Shown: piece after piece, positions 10,606-23,694 of the stretch | Layout of the letters: every line of letters starts with the position of its first letter | Numbering within the stretch: the stretch's first letter is position 1 | NCBI GenBank assembly: GCA_025642065.1 | Contig: JAODUP010000573.1 | Span: forward strand, 505,001-569,000 | Length of the DNA stretch: 64,000 bases | Source: Paralvinella palmiformis | Lineage: Eukaryota > Annelida > Polychaeta > Terebellida > Alvinellidae | Reading direction: 5' to 3' | Made by a program: the position numbers and the translations under genes | Notes under the pieces: model-generated | What the model was told of the DNA's origin: nothing | Seen by the model: the letters and a program-made list of their open reading frames with translations, nothing else | Database searches by the model: none

Positions 10606-13600
10606 AAATAAACAATGGACAATAATCAGCCACCGAAAGATTATTAATGGACTTCAGTTATATGTTTAATGGACTTAACTATTAGATATATCAACATACA
10701 TCTATTGTAACCAGACTTGTACTCATCAACTTACATGTACTACAGTTAGTTAATATTCCCATCTATAATATATTCCAACCAATACTCATATCACTGAAAT
10801 AAAGTTAGCAGAAAATCTTGTACACACTTATATTTAATACATTGTTAGTTTATTGGTTTTAAATATTTCATTATCTCTACCACATACTTTACCAGGTTAT
10901 AACTAACAGTTTATAATATTGATCATTTATAATATATGCTATCACTTGTCTACCACAATAACATTACATCCAATCTATTGACATGCATATATATGTTATA
11001 ATGCACGCACAAAAACACATACACACACATACACACACTATCAAACAGAATATTGGATACACAATTATTGTATTATCTTATACACAAACAGACACACAGT
11101 AAACCAGAATTAATAGTCAGTACATTTCTGTATCATTATATAAGCATCATTAGTGATGAATTAATTCAATTGATGATTCAAGTATATCTAGAATCAACTA
11201 ATATTCAACTCTAATGGTCAGCTTACAGTCTAAAACAGTAATTTAACACTATGATGATAGGAAAAGATTTAAAATATGTTCACTCAATTTGGCTTATTTC
11301 TCATAATGTTCAATTAATCACGACTAAACACTCTATTTTACAGCAGGTATTTACTTCTCCGTAATAAAAGGTAGTACAATTATTACAAACAAATAAAATA
11401 TTATGGGAGATAACGATGAAAATAAGCTTTTAACTCTTCCCTGAAAATGTCTTAATTTAGAAATCAAATTACAGTAAATTTGCAAATTTAAAACAAAAGA
11501 AAATTTCATCAGCAGAAACACAAACAGGATGATAGGAGACAAGAAAATGATGTACACATGGGATAAATTAAAAAAATAACAATAATCATGAGAACATCTA
11601 TAAATAAATAAATAATATTTTAGCAGAGAAATAAATCACAAGTTTATAAATAAAACAATAAAAAAGCAATTATATCAGGTTAAGGTTTAAAACCAAATAG
11701 AAATAAAATAGACAAGACATATTTTTGCATAAGAACATTGCATTATAAACAAATTACAGTTATATTTAAGACATTTCAAATAAAACAAGAGTATATACTG
11801 ATAATTGATAGAAACACAGTAGAACCTGTCATAAGATACCACCTATATACAATCCCAACAAAAAGTGGACCTGCCAGATCATTAGTTGTCATTGGTTATA
11901 TACAACAATAACTGCCTGACAAGACCACCTTAGTTAAGTTCCGGCTGATGTGATTCCAAGGGTGGTCTCTTATAATAACTTTTACTGTACATTATATATG
12001 ATCACAGTATACTGTCATCCAGAAATATAACACAATATATCACAGGGACAACAATGTATCCATTGTATTACTAACAAATACGTTACCTCATCTGTTGCAT
12101 ACACGTACACACAACATACACACAACGTACGCACAACATACACACAACCTTTAAATAGCCAATTAATTACGTTATATGATTCACTGTTAGTTGTACTGAC
12201 TGATAATTACCAGGTTATAAGGATAAAACAACAATAGTGAGTGTGATTTATTTCTTATGCCATTATTAAAGGTAACAAAACACTGAAATACATTGACAGC
12301 ATTAATTATGACATGAAACAATAAATATTAGTGTCACACGATAGGAGGTAAACATATTTTGGCACTGATTGCAATTGTCCATTAAATGTTTCCAAGTATA
12401 CATATGGATATTTCTATGTTTTTAAGTGTATTGAGTATGTGAGTGTGTGTGTTTTGTGTGTGTGAGAGTTTCGTGTGTGTGTGTTGTGTATGTGAGAGTG
12501 TGTGTGAGAGTGTTTTGTCTGTGTGAGAGTGTGAGAGTGTGTGAAAACAATTGCAATATACATCTACAGGCTTTGTTGATATCTACATATATATTTGTAG
12601 ACCTGCATATATTTACACATCAGAATATACTTGTGCAATACCAAAACACGAACAACTTGTAATATTCTTATAACTGTGTCTGCAGGATGCAAAAAACAAA
12701 CTTCCAAAGGAACAACAATTACGATTATTTGTATCTTAAATTAAAATAGAACATATGTTAAAAACACTAGAAAAGTAATACAAATTAAAGTTGATAAATG
12801 CTGATTGACACAGAATATTCATTCATAAAATTCTGTCTGCAATAAACTATTAGCTCAACATATACCATCATATTATTAATCATAACGTCGCCGGTATTAG
12901 TTGGTTTATCATAATGCATCAATGTATAAGTTATTACACTGACTAGAAACATCGTTCACAAATCTCACATATAACCAAAAAAAAAATCCACTTACAAAAT
13001 GTTATTTATAGTTGTATATAATCTATGCTTCAAAAGTTCATAAAGTAAATGGTCATTTGATGAAAGACTGATAAGATCTCTTAATGAACATCATTTCTTT
13101 CAAGTGAAACTTGACAACAGCGTTTTGTTGTGCTGACTGTTAGTTTAAGGTTAATTACGAGCAGCAGCCATAACAATAAATACTCTATTAAACAATACAA
13201 CAACAAAAAACAATATTACTAATATCTACACATTCCAAATTACTAACTATAACTATTTTTATTACCATAAATATTTTCACACCTTGATCCAGAACAAATT
13301 ACAGCAAGGATACAAATGAACTCCACAAATATGCTGACTTTTAAAGGGACACAAACAAACATTGTGACTTACTGATGTAAGAACAACCTTTATATAGAGC
13401 TATATTTACATGAATCCACATTTTTCTGTATTAAATTTGTCTCTAAAACAACTAAAATAAATGGAGTATTATATTTTTGAGGAGTGCTTGTATCCTATAA
13501 TGACTTACATATTGACAACACTTCATCAATACAGATGACTACTGCTCAAAACATTACTTATAGAAACGTTAGTGGCTCTCAAAATATTTCCTTTGGTCCA

Positions 13601-14154
13601 ACATTTTCTTGTAAATATTTTTACTCTTATACATGATATATTAGTTATAAATAAAGGATTTTTTCTGGCTGCATTTTCACAGATTCCATTTATGCAGTTT
13701 CAATGATGTCATAAAATGTAAGAAATTGTCTTTTGTGATGATAATCTGGAAACAAATGTCTCAAACTGGCAGGTTAAAGACATAAATAAACATTAAGTGA
13801 CAATGAGAAAAATCATTTATGGTTTGGTGGCAAAGTTAAATTGTTAAATATTGAATTCTTACAAATATTATATATAAATAATAATATTTTGTACACAAAA
13901 ATCGTGTTTGTGTCCCTTTAAATTAAAACATCTTATCATGATATACTTCAACAAATACGATATTTACTTTCTGATCTTAAAATACAATGCTAATTTTGTT
14001 ATCACCACATAAAGAAGTTTTGGTAATGGTGTGATCATTTCAAACAAAGTTGTAATTTCTGTACACTTACATCCATTTTACAACATCGAGCTGATGACAA
14101 TTATACTAAATCCAATCAATATTTAAAACAGGCAGATTCTTTGTAGGATTTCTA
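9720..14154. other. 3' flank of VPS13 (probable 3' UTR then intergenic)
   Basis: No supported gene. TA tracts at 9838-9852, 10454-10487 and 10572-10599, CA words at about 11012-11038, a GT-rich stretch at 12436-12540, and a MITE at 11816-11990. The part just below 14155 must be VPS13 3' UTR. A minus-strand AATAAA lies near 13256-13262, but I cannot say it is used. Confidence 0.6.
11816..11990. mobile_element. Small MITE
   Basis: The left end ACAGTAGAACCTGTCATAAG and the inverted right end ACAGTAAAAGTTATTATAAG both lead into A.ACCACC. About 175 bases. The class is unknown. Confidence 0.6.
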
Positions 14155-14268
14155 TTATTCTAAAGTCATCATCTTTTCGATCTTCCGCTGTAACCACAAT
14201 AACACTTGTTTATCAGAGCTGGAAATCTCTCTCTCATCGCTCGTGAAGATACTGAAGCCTGTGTCATC
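14155..14268 (-). CDS. VPS13: VPS13 terminal coding exon 41 with stop
   Basis: Residues 1697-1733 and TAA at 14155-14157. SDKQVLLWLQRKIEKMMTLE is the closing amphipathic helix of the PH-like domain. The 3' UTR must continue below 14155; I could not fix its end. Confidence 0.93.
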   Translation of the reverse strand, partial: DDTGFSIFTSDEREISSSDKQVLLWLQRKIEKMMTLE

Positions 14269-15956
14269 CTAAATGACCATACAAATTGTATACATAATAT
14301 CAGAATAGGCTTCACAAGAAAGACACTAACATATAAATTAACAAAGCTGGTTAATGAAGTTATCTTGCTGATATTAATAGTAAAAATCAATTAACATTAA
14401 TTTGAACTAGAAGTGGTTCTGCAATATTTTTCTAGTTAATTCAACTACAGAAAAAGTTGATTATAAGAAAATTCAAAGGGAATGGGAGTTCGTTTCTTTA
14501 TAATGGTACTTCAAGCTATCCCAATTTTCAAATCTAGGTGCCATGTATATATCAGATATTAGTTACTGACGCATGAACGTTAATTGTTAAAAATAACCTT
14601 GTTTTATTACGTGTATTGTCTGGTGTTCTGCCATGAATGGAAGACACAGGGGGGCATTCTACATTCTCCTATTGGTTGTTGTATTAATGATTGCAATGAT
14701 CGTTGGACTGATTGACAAATGAAATTTCAAACTTCGTATTTTGTTATAACCAGCGTGATTTATATTGATTTTAATGCGCTGCCACCGAAATATCACTTCA
14801 TATTAAGCAAGTTTTTGTTGTGTAAATTTTGTTATATCCTAGACCAGCTAACATACAATTTCATTATGTACTAGTTATTTATAACCAACTTTTACTGTAA
14901 TATGTGAATTAAACTTATATTTGACTATAAATCTTAATTATTGTTAGATGATAATAAATATCTTCTAGTCATTTTAATTTGACCAAAGTTTCATATGTGG
15001 AACTAGATAATAACATCACGTTGTTGTATTCAATACGTTTTTTTGTTGTATTCAATATGAATTTTTTTGTTCAGTTACTTTGACTCCAAATATTACCTTA
15101 CGGTAAGTTTTCACTTTATGAATAAAATGTGATCCATTATTTTAAAGTCATTACACTCCTATATATCAAATTAATGTTAACCATATAACTAACTAATAAA
15201 TAATTAACTTATTTTGTTTTTAATTTATGTATATTGCTCATACTAACCTTCTTAACTTTAAAGATCAATTTATCATCAGTAACGGCTGGTATACCAATAA
15301 TATCATCAAGTGGAGTGTCCCATTCGACGTCCCAGTCACCCCAAATACGACATTTATCCAGGAGCAATAAACGCCTAATAATACATCAAATATATAATGA
15401 CTTCACTGATCTGTTAACTGATATATGTACATATTATTATAACTGTTATTGTTATTATAAAATCTTAAATTGTGTACCATCATTAGTGAACCCCCCCACA
15501 CACACTCAGATTTCTTCTGTAAATCGGTTGTCATCCAAAATGTCCTTTTGGTTATCAGCATGTCATACCTTGTGGCTTTATACTGAATATTTGATAAAAT
15601 ATCATCATCATTATCATCATCATCATCGCTATCATTATTATTACTACACTAACTTGTTTGTTACAAGAGCAATATCAGCTCTGTCATCACGACTTAGTGC
15701 TGCGTGTGCCCAGTAGATGTCCGTCTCACTGTATTTACCCTTCTCCAGGTTATACAAGACTCTCATTCCTGTTGCTTGATAGCGTGAATATGGCTTAATA
15801 CCCTGAAAAGAAATTAAATCATAATATTATAATCACAAAATGTAATAAAAACATTCAAAGATAAAAATGAACAAATATTATGGTAATAATAATTTAATTA
15901 GTTACACATACAGCATAAACATATAATTGAGTCTTTAAAAATATTCTGTGACAATG

Positions 15957-15999
<43 letters not shown>

Positions 16000-16594
16000 C
16001 ACTGTGGGTGACTTTTTTTGAAAGTATAGTCTTTCATGAGTATTAATTTTAGGTTTTGATACACACACACACACACACACACACAGTAGTCCACAAATAT
16101 ATATAGGTCTACATAGATATAGATATGTGGAGATATAGGTTTTTATACATTTCGGCTCAAGTGTGTATAAATTTATAAAGGTATAGCTTTTAAAGGATGT
16201 TTAGATGTTGATGTTCTCAGACAGTGCCACTATATACACCAAAGGTCAGAAGTTCGAACCCCGTTTAGATGTCAAAACTTTTCCAGGGATTAATTTCTCG
16301 CCTCACAACATCGTGGGTGGATGACCACGTCAAATGGCGCTACAGTCTCCACTGAATTATTTAAAATGAAGGGAGGCGTTAAAAAACCCCCGAGGACGTA
16401 AAACACTCTGGCAGTGACCACCCTCAGGGTATTTCGGCTCCATCTTTCCGTACTACTCCCCTGTGAGTGGTGGGGGAGGAGTTTTCTCAACCATTCCAAC
16501 ATAGAGGCTGTGCTGAATAAGCGACAGTCTGGGGATTCTCCCCGAACAACAAAGCCAAAGCCATGATGTTCTGAGCAAGTGCCACCATATAAAT

Positions 16595-16631
<37 letters not shown>

Positions 16632-19600
16632 TGAATAAAGAAACATGATAATGACAGTTGATCTGATCAGAGTACATTAAGAACAATAAATTATTATCTA
16701 ATCTCAGGTAGTCTTCTAATAAATAAGATAGTTCATGTTTTACATAAACATCATAATTAACATATATACAGACCAGATTTGGGTGGATGTATCGTGGAGG
16801 TCTCATCCTCACAAGTACATCTTCTCCCATTTCGGCAGCTCTGTTAGGGAAAAATTAATGAATTAAAAAATAAGCAGATACCACTATTGAAATATTATAA
16901 AGATATTTATTGTTTCATAAATGTTCCAACTCAAATGATTAGAAGACCAGATGATTAATAGATACAGCAGATACAATACATTTTGGATACCCCAAATACT
17001 ACCAGCAGTATTTCCATGGATACAGATATTATGTTTAATGGAAATATGCTCGAAATGTTTCGACCGACTTCTGAGTTTGAGGTCAAGGAGATAATAATCT
17101 AGTCTCGGAACAAGTCAACTTCTACCATTGATAACAGCCATTGTCAATAGGTCAATGGATGAGTCAGTGATGCCGTTGTGTTTGAAACTAGCCACCACAA
17201 CCCCCCCCCCGACGCTTAAGAGACCCGGGTTGGATAAGGAAGATATGAATAATTAGCAAGGTGTATATAAGAACACTTAGAGTACAATGATCTTAATGAC
17301 ATTTATCAGTCTGCTTATCGTAGAAGTCATTCAATAGAAACTGCTATTTTGAAAGTGCACAGTGACATTGCTGAGGCTCTTGATGAAGGATCCACGACTG
17401 CATTAATTATGCTTGATTTATCTGCAAGTAATCGATCACCCAATTCAACTGAAGAGTTTAGAAATTTTTCTTTGGAATCAAGGAAAAAGCTCACCGACAG
17501 AACTCAGTGTATTTCAGTAGCAGGGTTGGGACCGAGTACATGGGAAACTATTTGAGAACAAGTACATGGTTTTTTATGGGCACAAGTACAAATTTTATCA
17601 ATGTACTCAAGTACAAGTACGAGTAAATTTCAAAGTACTCGAGTACAAGTACGAGTAGATTTTTAATCACATTTACTCAAACATAACTACTATGTAATGT
17701 GAATGGGGGGGGGGGTGACCACTTATTTAATTTGAAGTTTGCTATTTCATAATAGTTCATATTGACAGTTCATGTTGACACGTAGGAGGTGGTGGATCTA
17801 GATCTACATAGACACATACAGTAGCTGATTTAATACACGTAGACAAAGATATCAATAACATTAGATCACCCCTCAAGTAAAATTAGTCAATAATTAACAA
17901 CAATGCAGACATATTTCAATCTTTATTTTATTTAAACATATTCAATATATTATGCAGCCTGCATAACATATTAAATATGTTTAAATAAAATGTCATGTTT
18001 ATGTTCAAGACACTAAACATACACATAACTATAATAATAATGTCCATAAAAACACATTCAATATAAACAGTTAATTCAGGTATTATTGTAGCTGATGAAT
18101 CTTTCAAAAGTTAGGTCTGATAGCAGACATCTATCAGGATGGAATACTCTGAATAGCCTTTCTAGAGGGGCAGATGAGGCAGCGACATTGAGATAATCAG
18201 CTGCAATGTTTATAAGTAGCTTCCTTTACTGGCCATTACTTCAGTCTGTGTATGGCTGACTCAGGTAGTCATTAATCTCAGATAGAGCAGTTGTTGTAAT
18301 GATATCAATATTGTTGTTATCGCCCAACATAAAATCTTACGTTTTGGGTGTTGGCTTAACGATGTCGACGTGATACCTCTGTATATGTTAAGAAATCAAT
18401 AAAAAGTATCCGTTTGTTGGGAGTATTTAAATCATTTGGAGATATATGCTAGTAGTCTGTCAACTTGTCCAATAAAAATCATAGTATATAATCAAACACA
18501 GTGGCTGATTTTTCTACTGAACTCTATCAGTGCTCAAATATTACTAATTTCATTGATTCCATATTCAAAGTTGTATCACAAGAAGCCACGCTGAGAACAT
18601 GTTCAAATATACACAGGTGGTAGACTCCTAGAAATGATCCAATTATGTAATCATGCCAATCATGAAAAAATTCACATTTACTTGTACCAGATTTCAAACA
18701 CTATCTAGGATTCCAGTACAACATAATCAGATGATCCACAATAATACAATATATCTTTTGAACTGTAATTCCAGATGGTCTTCAAGTAACATGGTTTACC
18801 CTGTGTTAAGCCACAGTGTCAATATTGCCTTATGGACACAATTGTTGTAGTCATCCATTATATTGCACAGACAAAGTAAAATGAGGTACTGATGTGGCAA
18901 TCACTAGTATTCAGGTAGACAGATATTGCATAATAATTGTTACAAACATGTGCATAATGAGAGTAGTGGTTTTAGTGAAGTTCACATTAATGTTAGTACA
19001 TGGCATAACATTCACACTTTATGTTTCAAATCAAAGTGACCTAATACACAGGGATTCTGGCTTAAAATGATAACTGACCAATTTCTATCTACATAATTCT
19101 AAATTCCATTTCTGTTAATGGTGAAATTAATCTGAATGTACAAGTATTTTATGAATGTTGTCGAATACAAGAACGGAGTACTTCCTGTTATGAGTACATG
19201 AGTACTGAGTACACCTGAGTACTTCAAATGATGTACTCGAGTACAGTGAGTACAAGTACAGGAGTACATCGGCCCCAACACTGTTCAGTAGACAATAAAA
19301 CATTGACAGATGTAGGTCTTATTTTTGGTGTACCACAGGGATCCATTTTAGGACCAAAAAATTACTGTATGTATACCAAACTAGTTGGTGAAATTATTAA
19401 ACGGTATAATATTAAATATCATTGTTATGTCAATTATACACAAGTGTAACATGATATTAAAGTCATGTGATAAATGGGATGATATTTTATCTTCAATTGA
19501 AGCTTGTATTGCAGACATAAGTATTTGGATGGACAGCAACATGCTGAAATTGAATAAGGACAAGACAAAATTCATTGTTTTCTCATCCAAGCAACATGTA

Positions 19601-22519
19601 AACAAAACTGAGAATCTTTACATTAAGGTAGGATCCAGTTATATAAATTATTCCATGTCTGTAAGAGATCTAGGGCTTATATTAGATAATACTCTAGGAA
19701 TGGAGAAGCAGGTGAATTATATATGTAAGTCCTGTTATTATCAAATAAGAAATATAGGACTTATTCATAAGTACTTAAATGATGAGACATGCAAGAGTTT
19801 AGTCCAAACCCTTATTATTTCTCGACTGGAAAATGACAATACATTGTTATATAATATCCCCATACCTCTGACAAACCGCCTACAGCGAGTGCAGAACTGT
19901 GCTGTGCAGACACGCACTTGTAAAAGCAAACAAATAACACCAGTTTTGTTCCCGCTGCACTGGCTTCCTGTACGTTTTAGATCACTGTACAAGATCCTGT
20001 TTCATACATTCAAAGTACTGAATGCACCAGTGTATCTAAGCGAACTGATCGAAAAATATATACCAGTGAGAATACTCCGATCTGAGTCCTATTCATTTTT
20101 GAGGGTACTGAGAAGCCATACAGCAATGTACGGAGATAAATCCTTCCGAGCATCAGCTCCCAGGCTGTGGAACAAGTTGCTAAACCACATTAAACTCGCA
20201 GCAAGTAACAACATATTCTGTAAGGTTCTTAAAACCCATTTATTTAAATTGGCATATTTATAATATTAAACCAGCTCAGAATATGTTTTTATTGTGTTTT
20301 AAATGTTAAGTGCTTTAGAGCAATTTCAGTTGAATAAGGCGCTATATAAAATATTATTATTATTATTATTACTATCTACCAGTATGCCATTAGTCTGAGA
20401 CATTAAAATCTACAGCAACAAAGGATCATGGGAAGATATGAATATATAAGTTTTTTGAGAATGAAATTAGCAGTTGTACCAATTCTGGAGCAGTATTAAA
20501 GGTAAGTCCTCAGTGGTACAATAAGTACTGAAATAAATTAATCTCATTTGAGAAATAATAATTTTACTAAATACTGTCAGATGCCATAATAGTTCACTTA
20601 CATCAGACGATGATTAATGTTTTACGACCAGTTTTATGCTCGTGGTAGGTTAAATGGGCTATTACAACAGAGACTAGTGCATTTAAATTACGACAATTCT
20701 GACTTAGTGTAAATCCATAATTTCTTTAAATATTTCCAATATATTTTCATCTTTCCCTAAGAGTATTAATACTTTGAGTTAATTGTAATACAAGTTTCTT
20801 ATCTTTGTCACATTTCACTTAGTAATAATGACATTTACAAGGGAAGGTAATTTTTGTAGAGTGAAATCGGTATATCGTGGAACTAATTCGTCATTTGTAG
20901 AGTGTAAGAATCAGAAAATAAATATTACATTTACCTTCTAACACCATCAAATGCCATACTAATCATATCAATGGCACCACCAATTGGTTTGGTAAGTAAT
21001 CCCATCAATCCTTTACCAATTCCTTTAAAGAAACCTTCAACACCTTCCTCTTGAATACCTTCAAAGAAGACATCATCAATTTTTATTAATGTCAGATATC
21101 AAAATAGAGCAATTTTAATATATAAATGATAATTTGTTAGAACTTCCTGTTTTTAATAGCTAGATAATCTACTTATAATGTGCTGAACTACGATGGGCTC
21201 TCTAATATTATTTACATATTTCAGCGCGTAATGTTCATATAGTGTACTACAATATAGCCAAATTTAAACTAATTTTCTCACTGTAAATCTGTGATTATTG
21301 GTTTTCGTTTTGTTGATCTCTCGTAATGTTTACCTCGTATTGGACATGTTACGATTCCAGAAAGACCTAGAGCCACTCCCATAACAAAGCCTTTACTGGC
21401 GACCTCTAGTGTCTCGGGAAGGTTCCTCGGTCGACAATTCATTCTTCGCCTTCTCTTCTAAAAGGATAATAAACATTAAATAAATATAAATTAGCTGAAG
21501 TATAGAAAGTTCTCAAATAAACTGTCAACACATTCCTCGATTGTTTTGCTTGAAGTAGAGAAAAATACCCATTCGGTTTTTTGAAGTAAAATAAATCACT
21601 CAATCCTTGATTGTTCTGTTTGATGTTAAATAAAACACTGATTCGGTGATGTTTTTCAAGCTATCAATCAAGATATATATACAATCTTTGTTATCCGACA
21701 TCACTCCAAATGGCCGCTCATTCATAGCTACATCATCTAATAATCTGATGATGGATCAGTAGCTGATTGTGTTTGAACTAAGAATGCCAGATATTTGAGT
21801 CTCTCATTCTAGATCTGAGCTAATGTGATCCACGAAGGAGAGCTGATATTTTCTATTCTTTTATTTTTCCTCTCATTTTTGTAATTAGTGAACAGTAAAT
21901 TAACAAATGTATCTCATTTAATATTGACATTATGCCATTTGTATCTGTTACGAACCTTTTTGTAATCTTTGTCAAATGAGAGCAGTGCCAATGTACGACC
22001 GAGAGAACCTGTAATCTGGGCAAGAGAGCCAGCTGTGTTACCTGTCATAAAATATCAATTAAGTCATCTAAAATTATTAAATAAATATTTATATACAAAA
22101 CAATCTGTCACCAAGAGCATCTGCCTTAAAAATAACTTGTCAGTTAAATTAACAAAAGCAGTCTCTTCAATTATAATTAGTTCTTTTATTATATAGAGTA
22201 AAACCTAGACTAAAACACTATCTGACATAATACGAAAGATGGTCTCTTATGAAACATTCCACTGGAAATCTGTCCATCATGTACAAGATACTTGCCTACA
22301 GTGTGTTCCATCAGACTGTGGACACTTCTGACCAGTGTATCGGCAAACCTATCAGGGCTGTGTATAGTACTCTGGTAACATATATAACAAAATATGTGTT
22401 ATAAATATATGTTGTAATGTCTGATTATGTATGTGATAATGTGTGTTATAATGTGTTAAAATAGATAATTACAAAATAAACAAATAAAGCACAAAATTAA
22501 CATAGATAGGTCCACTCCA

Positions 22520-22575
<56 letters not shown>

Positions 22576-23659
22576 CAAGAGAACAATATACCATAAAGGG
22601 TTCATAGAAGAAGTCACCAAGACCCTGCGTAAAGTCTTTTATAAGACCATAAGGGTTACCAAGCACATCTAAACCAAGTATAAACACATATGACTGTTGG
22701 ATGGCTTGTGTCATATAATGACTTTTAACCTCCGTAATCAGCTGATTTAATGACAGCAACACTCCCTCACGTTCAAAGTAAGCCATTCTGAAATAAAATA
22801 ATCCTCAAAATCATCATGAAACATATTACTCATAATTGATCTCCTCATAATACAACCTCAACATAAAACTATGATGAACAACAGTACAATATATCTAAAT
22901 GATATTGTGTAATACAAAACCTCAGTTAATCTTATACAAATTCGTGTCTGAAAGTGTCACCTAAAAATATATATTAAGATCAAAGAAAAACATTAATCTG
23001 AAGAATTCAGTCATTATTTTATAGTCATTATGTGTACACTGTAGGGTAATGAGCCAAAGTGAAGGATGAAACACCATTCAAATTTGAATCTAGGTGCTAA
23101 AGAAGCTCTGATCACATTGATTGAATGAGGTTGGTTTATTTTATTTAAAAACACTATATGAAATATAGTTCTTAAACTTGGTTAAATATGGTTCTAAACT
23201 AGCCTATTGATAATATTTTTTTTAATAATTCGTTCCATATGCACGATTTTGCCAAAATGTGTTATGGGAAATAGGGCACATTTGTTTACAATTTCAGAAT
23301 AGAGCATGAAAGAGCAACATTTGCATATTACAGTACCACCAAAATTATGTAATTAAAATAATAATTAAAAATCATAATAATAGTTGCAATAATTCCTGCA
23401 TTATATTTAGTCTAAGACCTAATTTTTTAAATAATAGTAGGCCTGGGTATACAAACTACCAATTTCAATTGAGTGGCCTTACTAGTAAAAGAAAGAAATT
23501 ATACATGAACAATTATAAACATCTCAAAGTGGGGCCTCAGAAAGCAGTACTTGTGACGTTTTATAACATTTTTGCTAACCATAAATAAAGCTATATTCCA
23601 AAATAGCTGTATTTGTTAAATTAGCTTAAGACATAAATAGTGTTAGATACATTTATATT

Positions 23660-23694
<35 letters not shown>

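Larger units (their letters stand above)
17240..20370 (+). mobile_element. CR1/L2-like non-LTR retrotransposon, family 1, 5'-truncated, split by a hAT (intron 37)
   Basis: The left part (17240-17520) reads NDIYQSAYR.SHSIETAILK, then EALDEGSTTALIMLDLSA, the RT palm start. The right part (19284-20263) continues with DNKTLTDVGLIFGVPQGSIL, the YADD position, and a thumb/C-terminal stretch to LKTHLFKLAYL. A 3' UTR (20264-20340) ends GGCGCTATATAAAATATT with an ATT tail. Removing 17521-19283 and one TSD copy makes the two parts contiguous. The catalytic box reads Y-V-N-Y, so it is inactive. It is antisense to VPS13. Confidence 0.93.

Noticed and set aside
13250..13265. VPS13 polyadenylation site
   Set aside because: A minus-strand AATAAA exists, but in DNA this AT-rich such hexamers are expected by chance and nothing else supports it.
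15234..15716. A 160-codon plus-strand open frame
   Set aside because: It spans antisense of VPS13 exons 39-40, whose reading is strongly conserved, plus a His/Tyr-rich simple repeat.
22469..22591. Extension of VPS13 exon 33 into the CA tract
   Set aside because: The frame stays open over the CA repeat, but ATG|GTATAT is a good donor and the next exon joins in phase.
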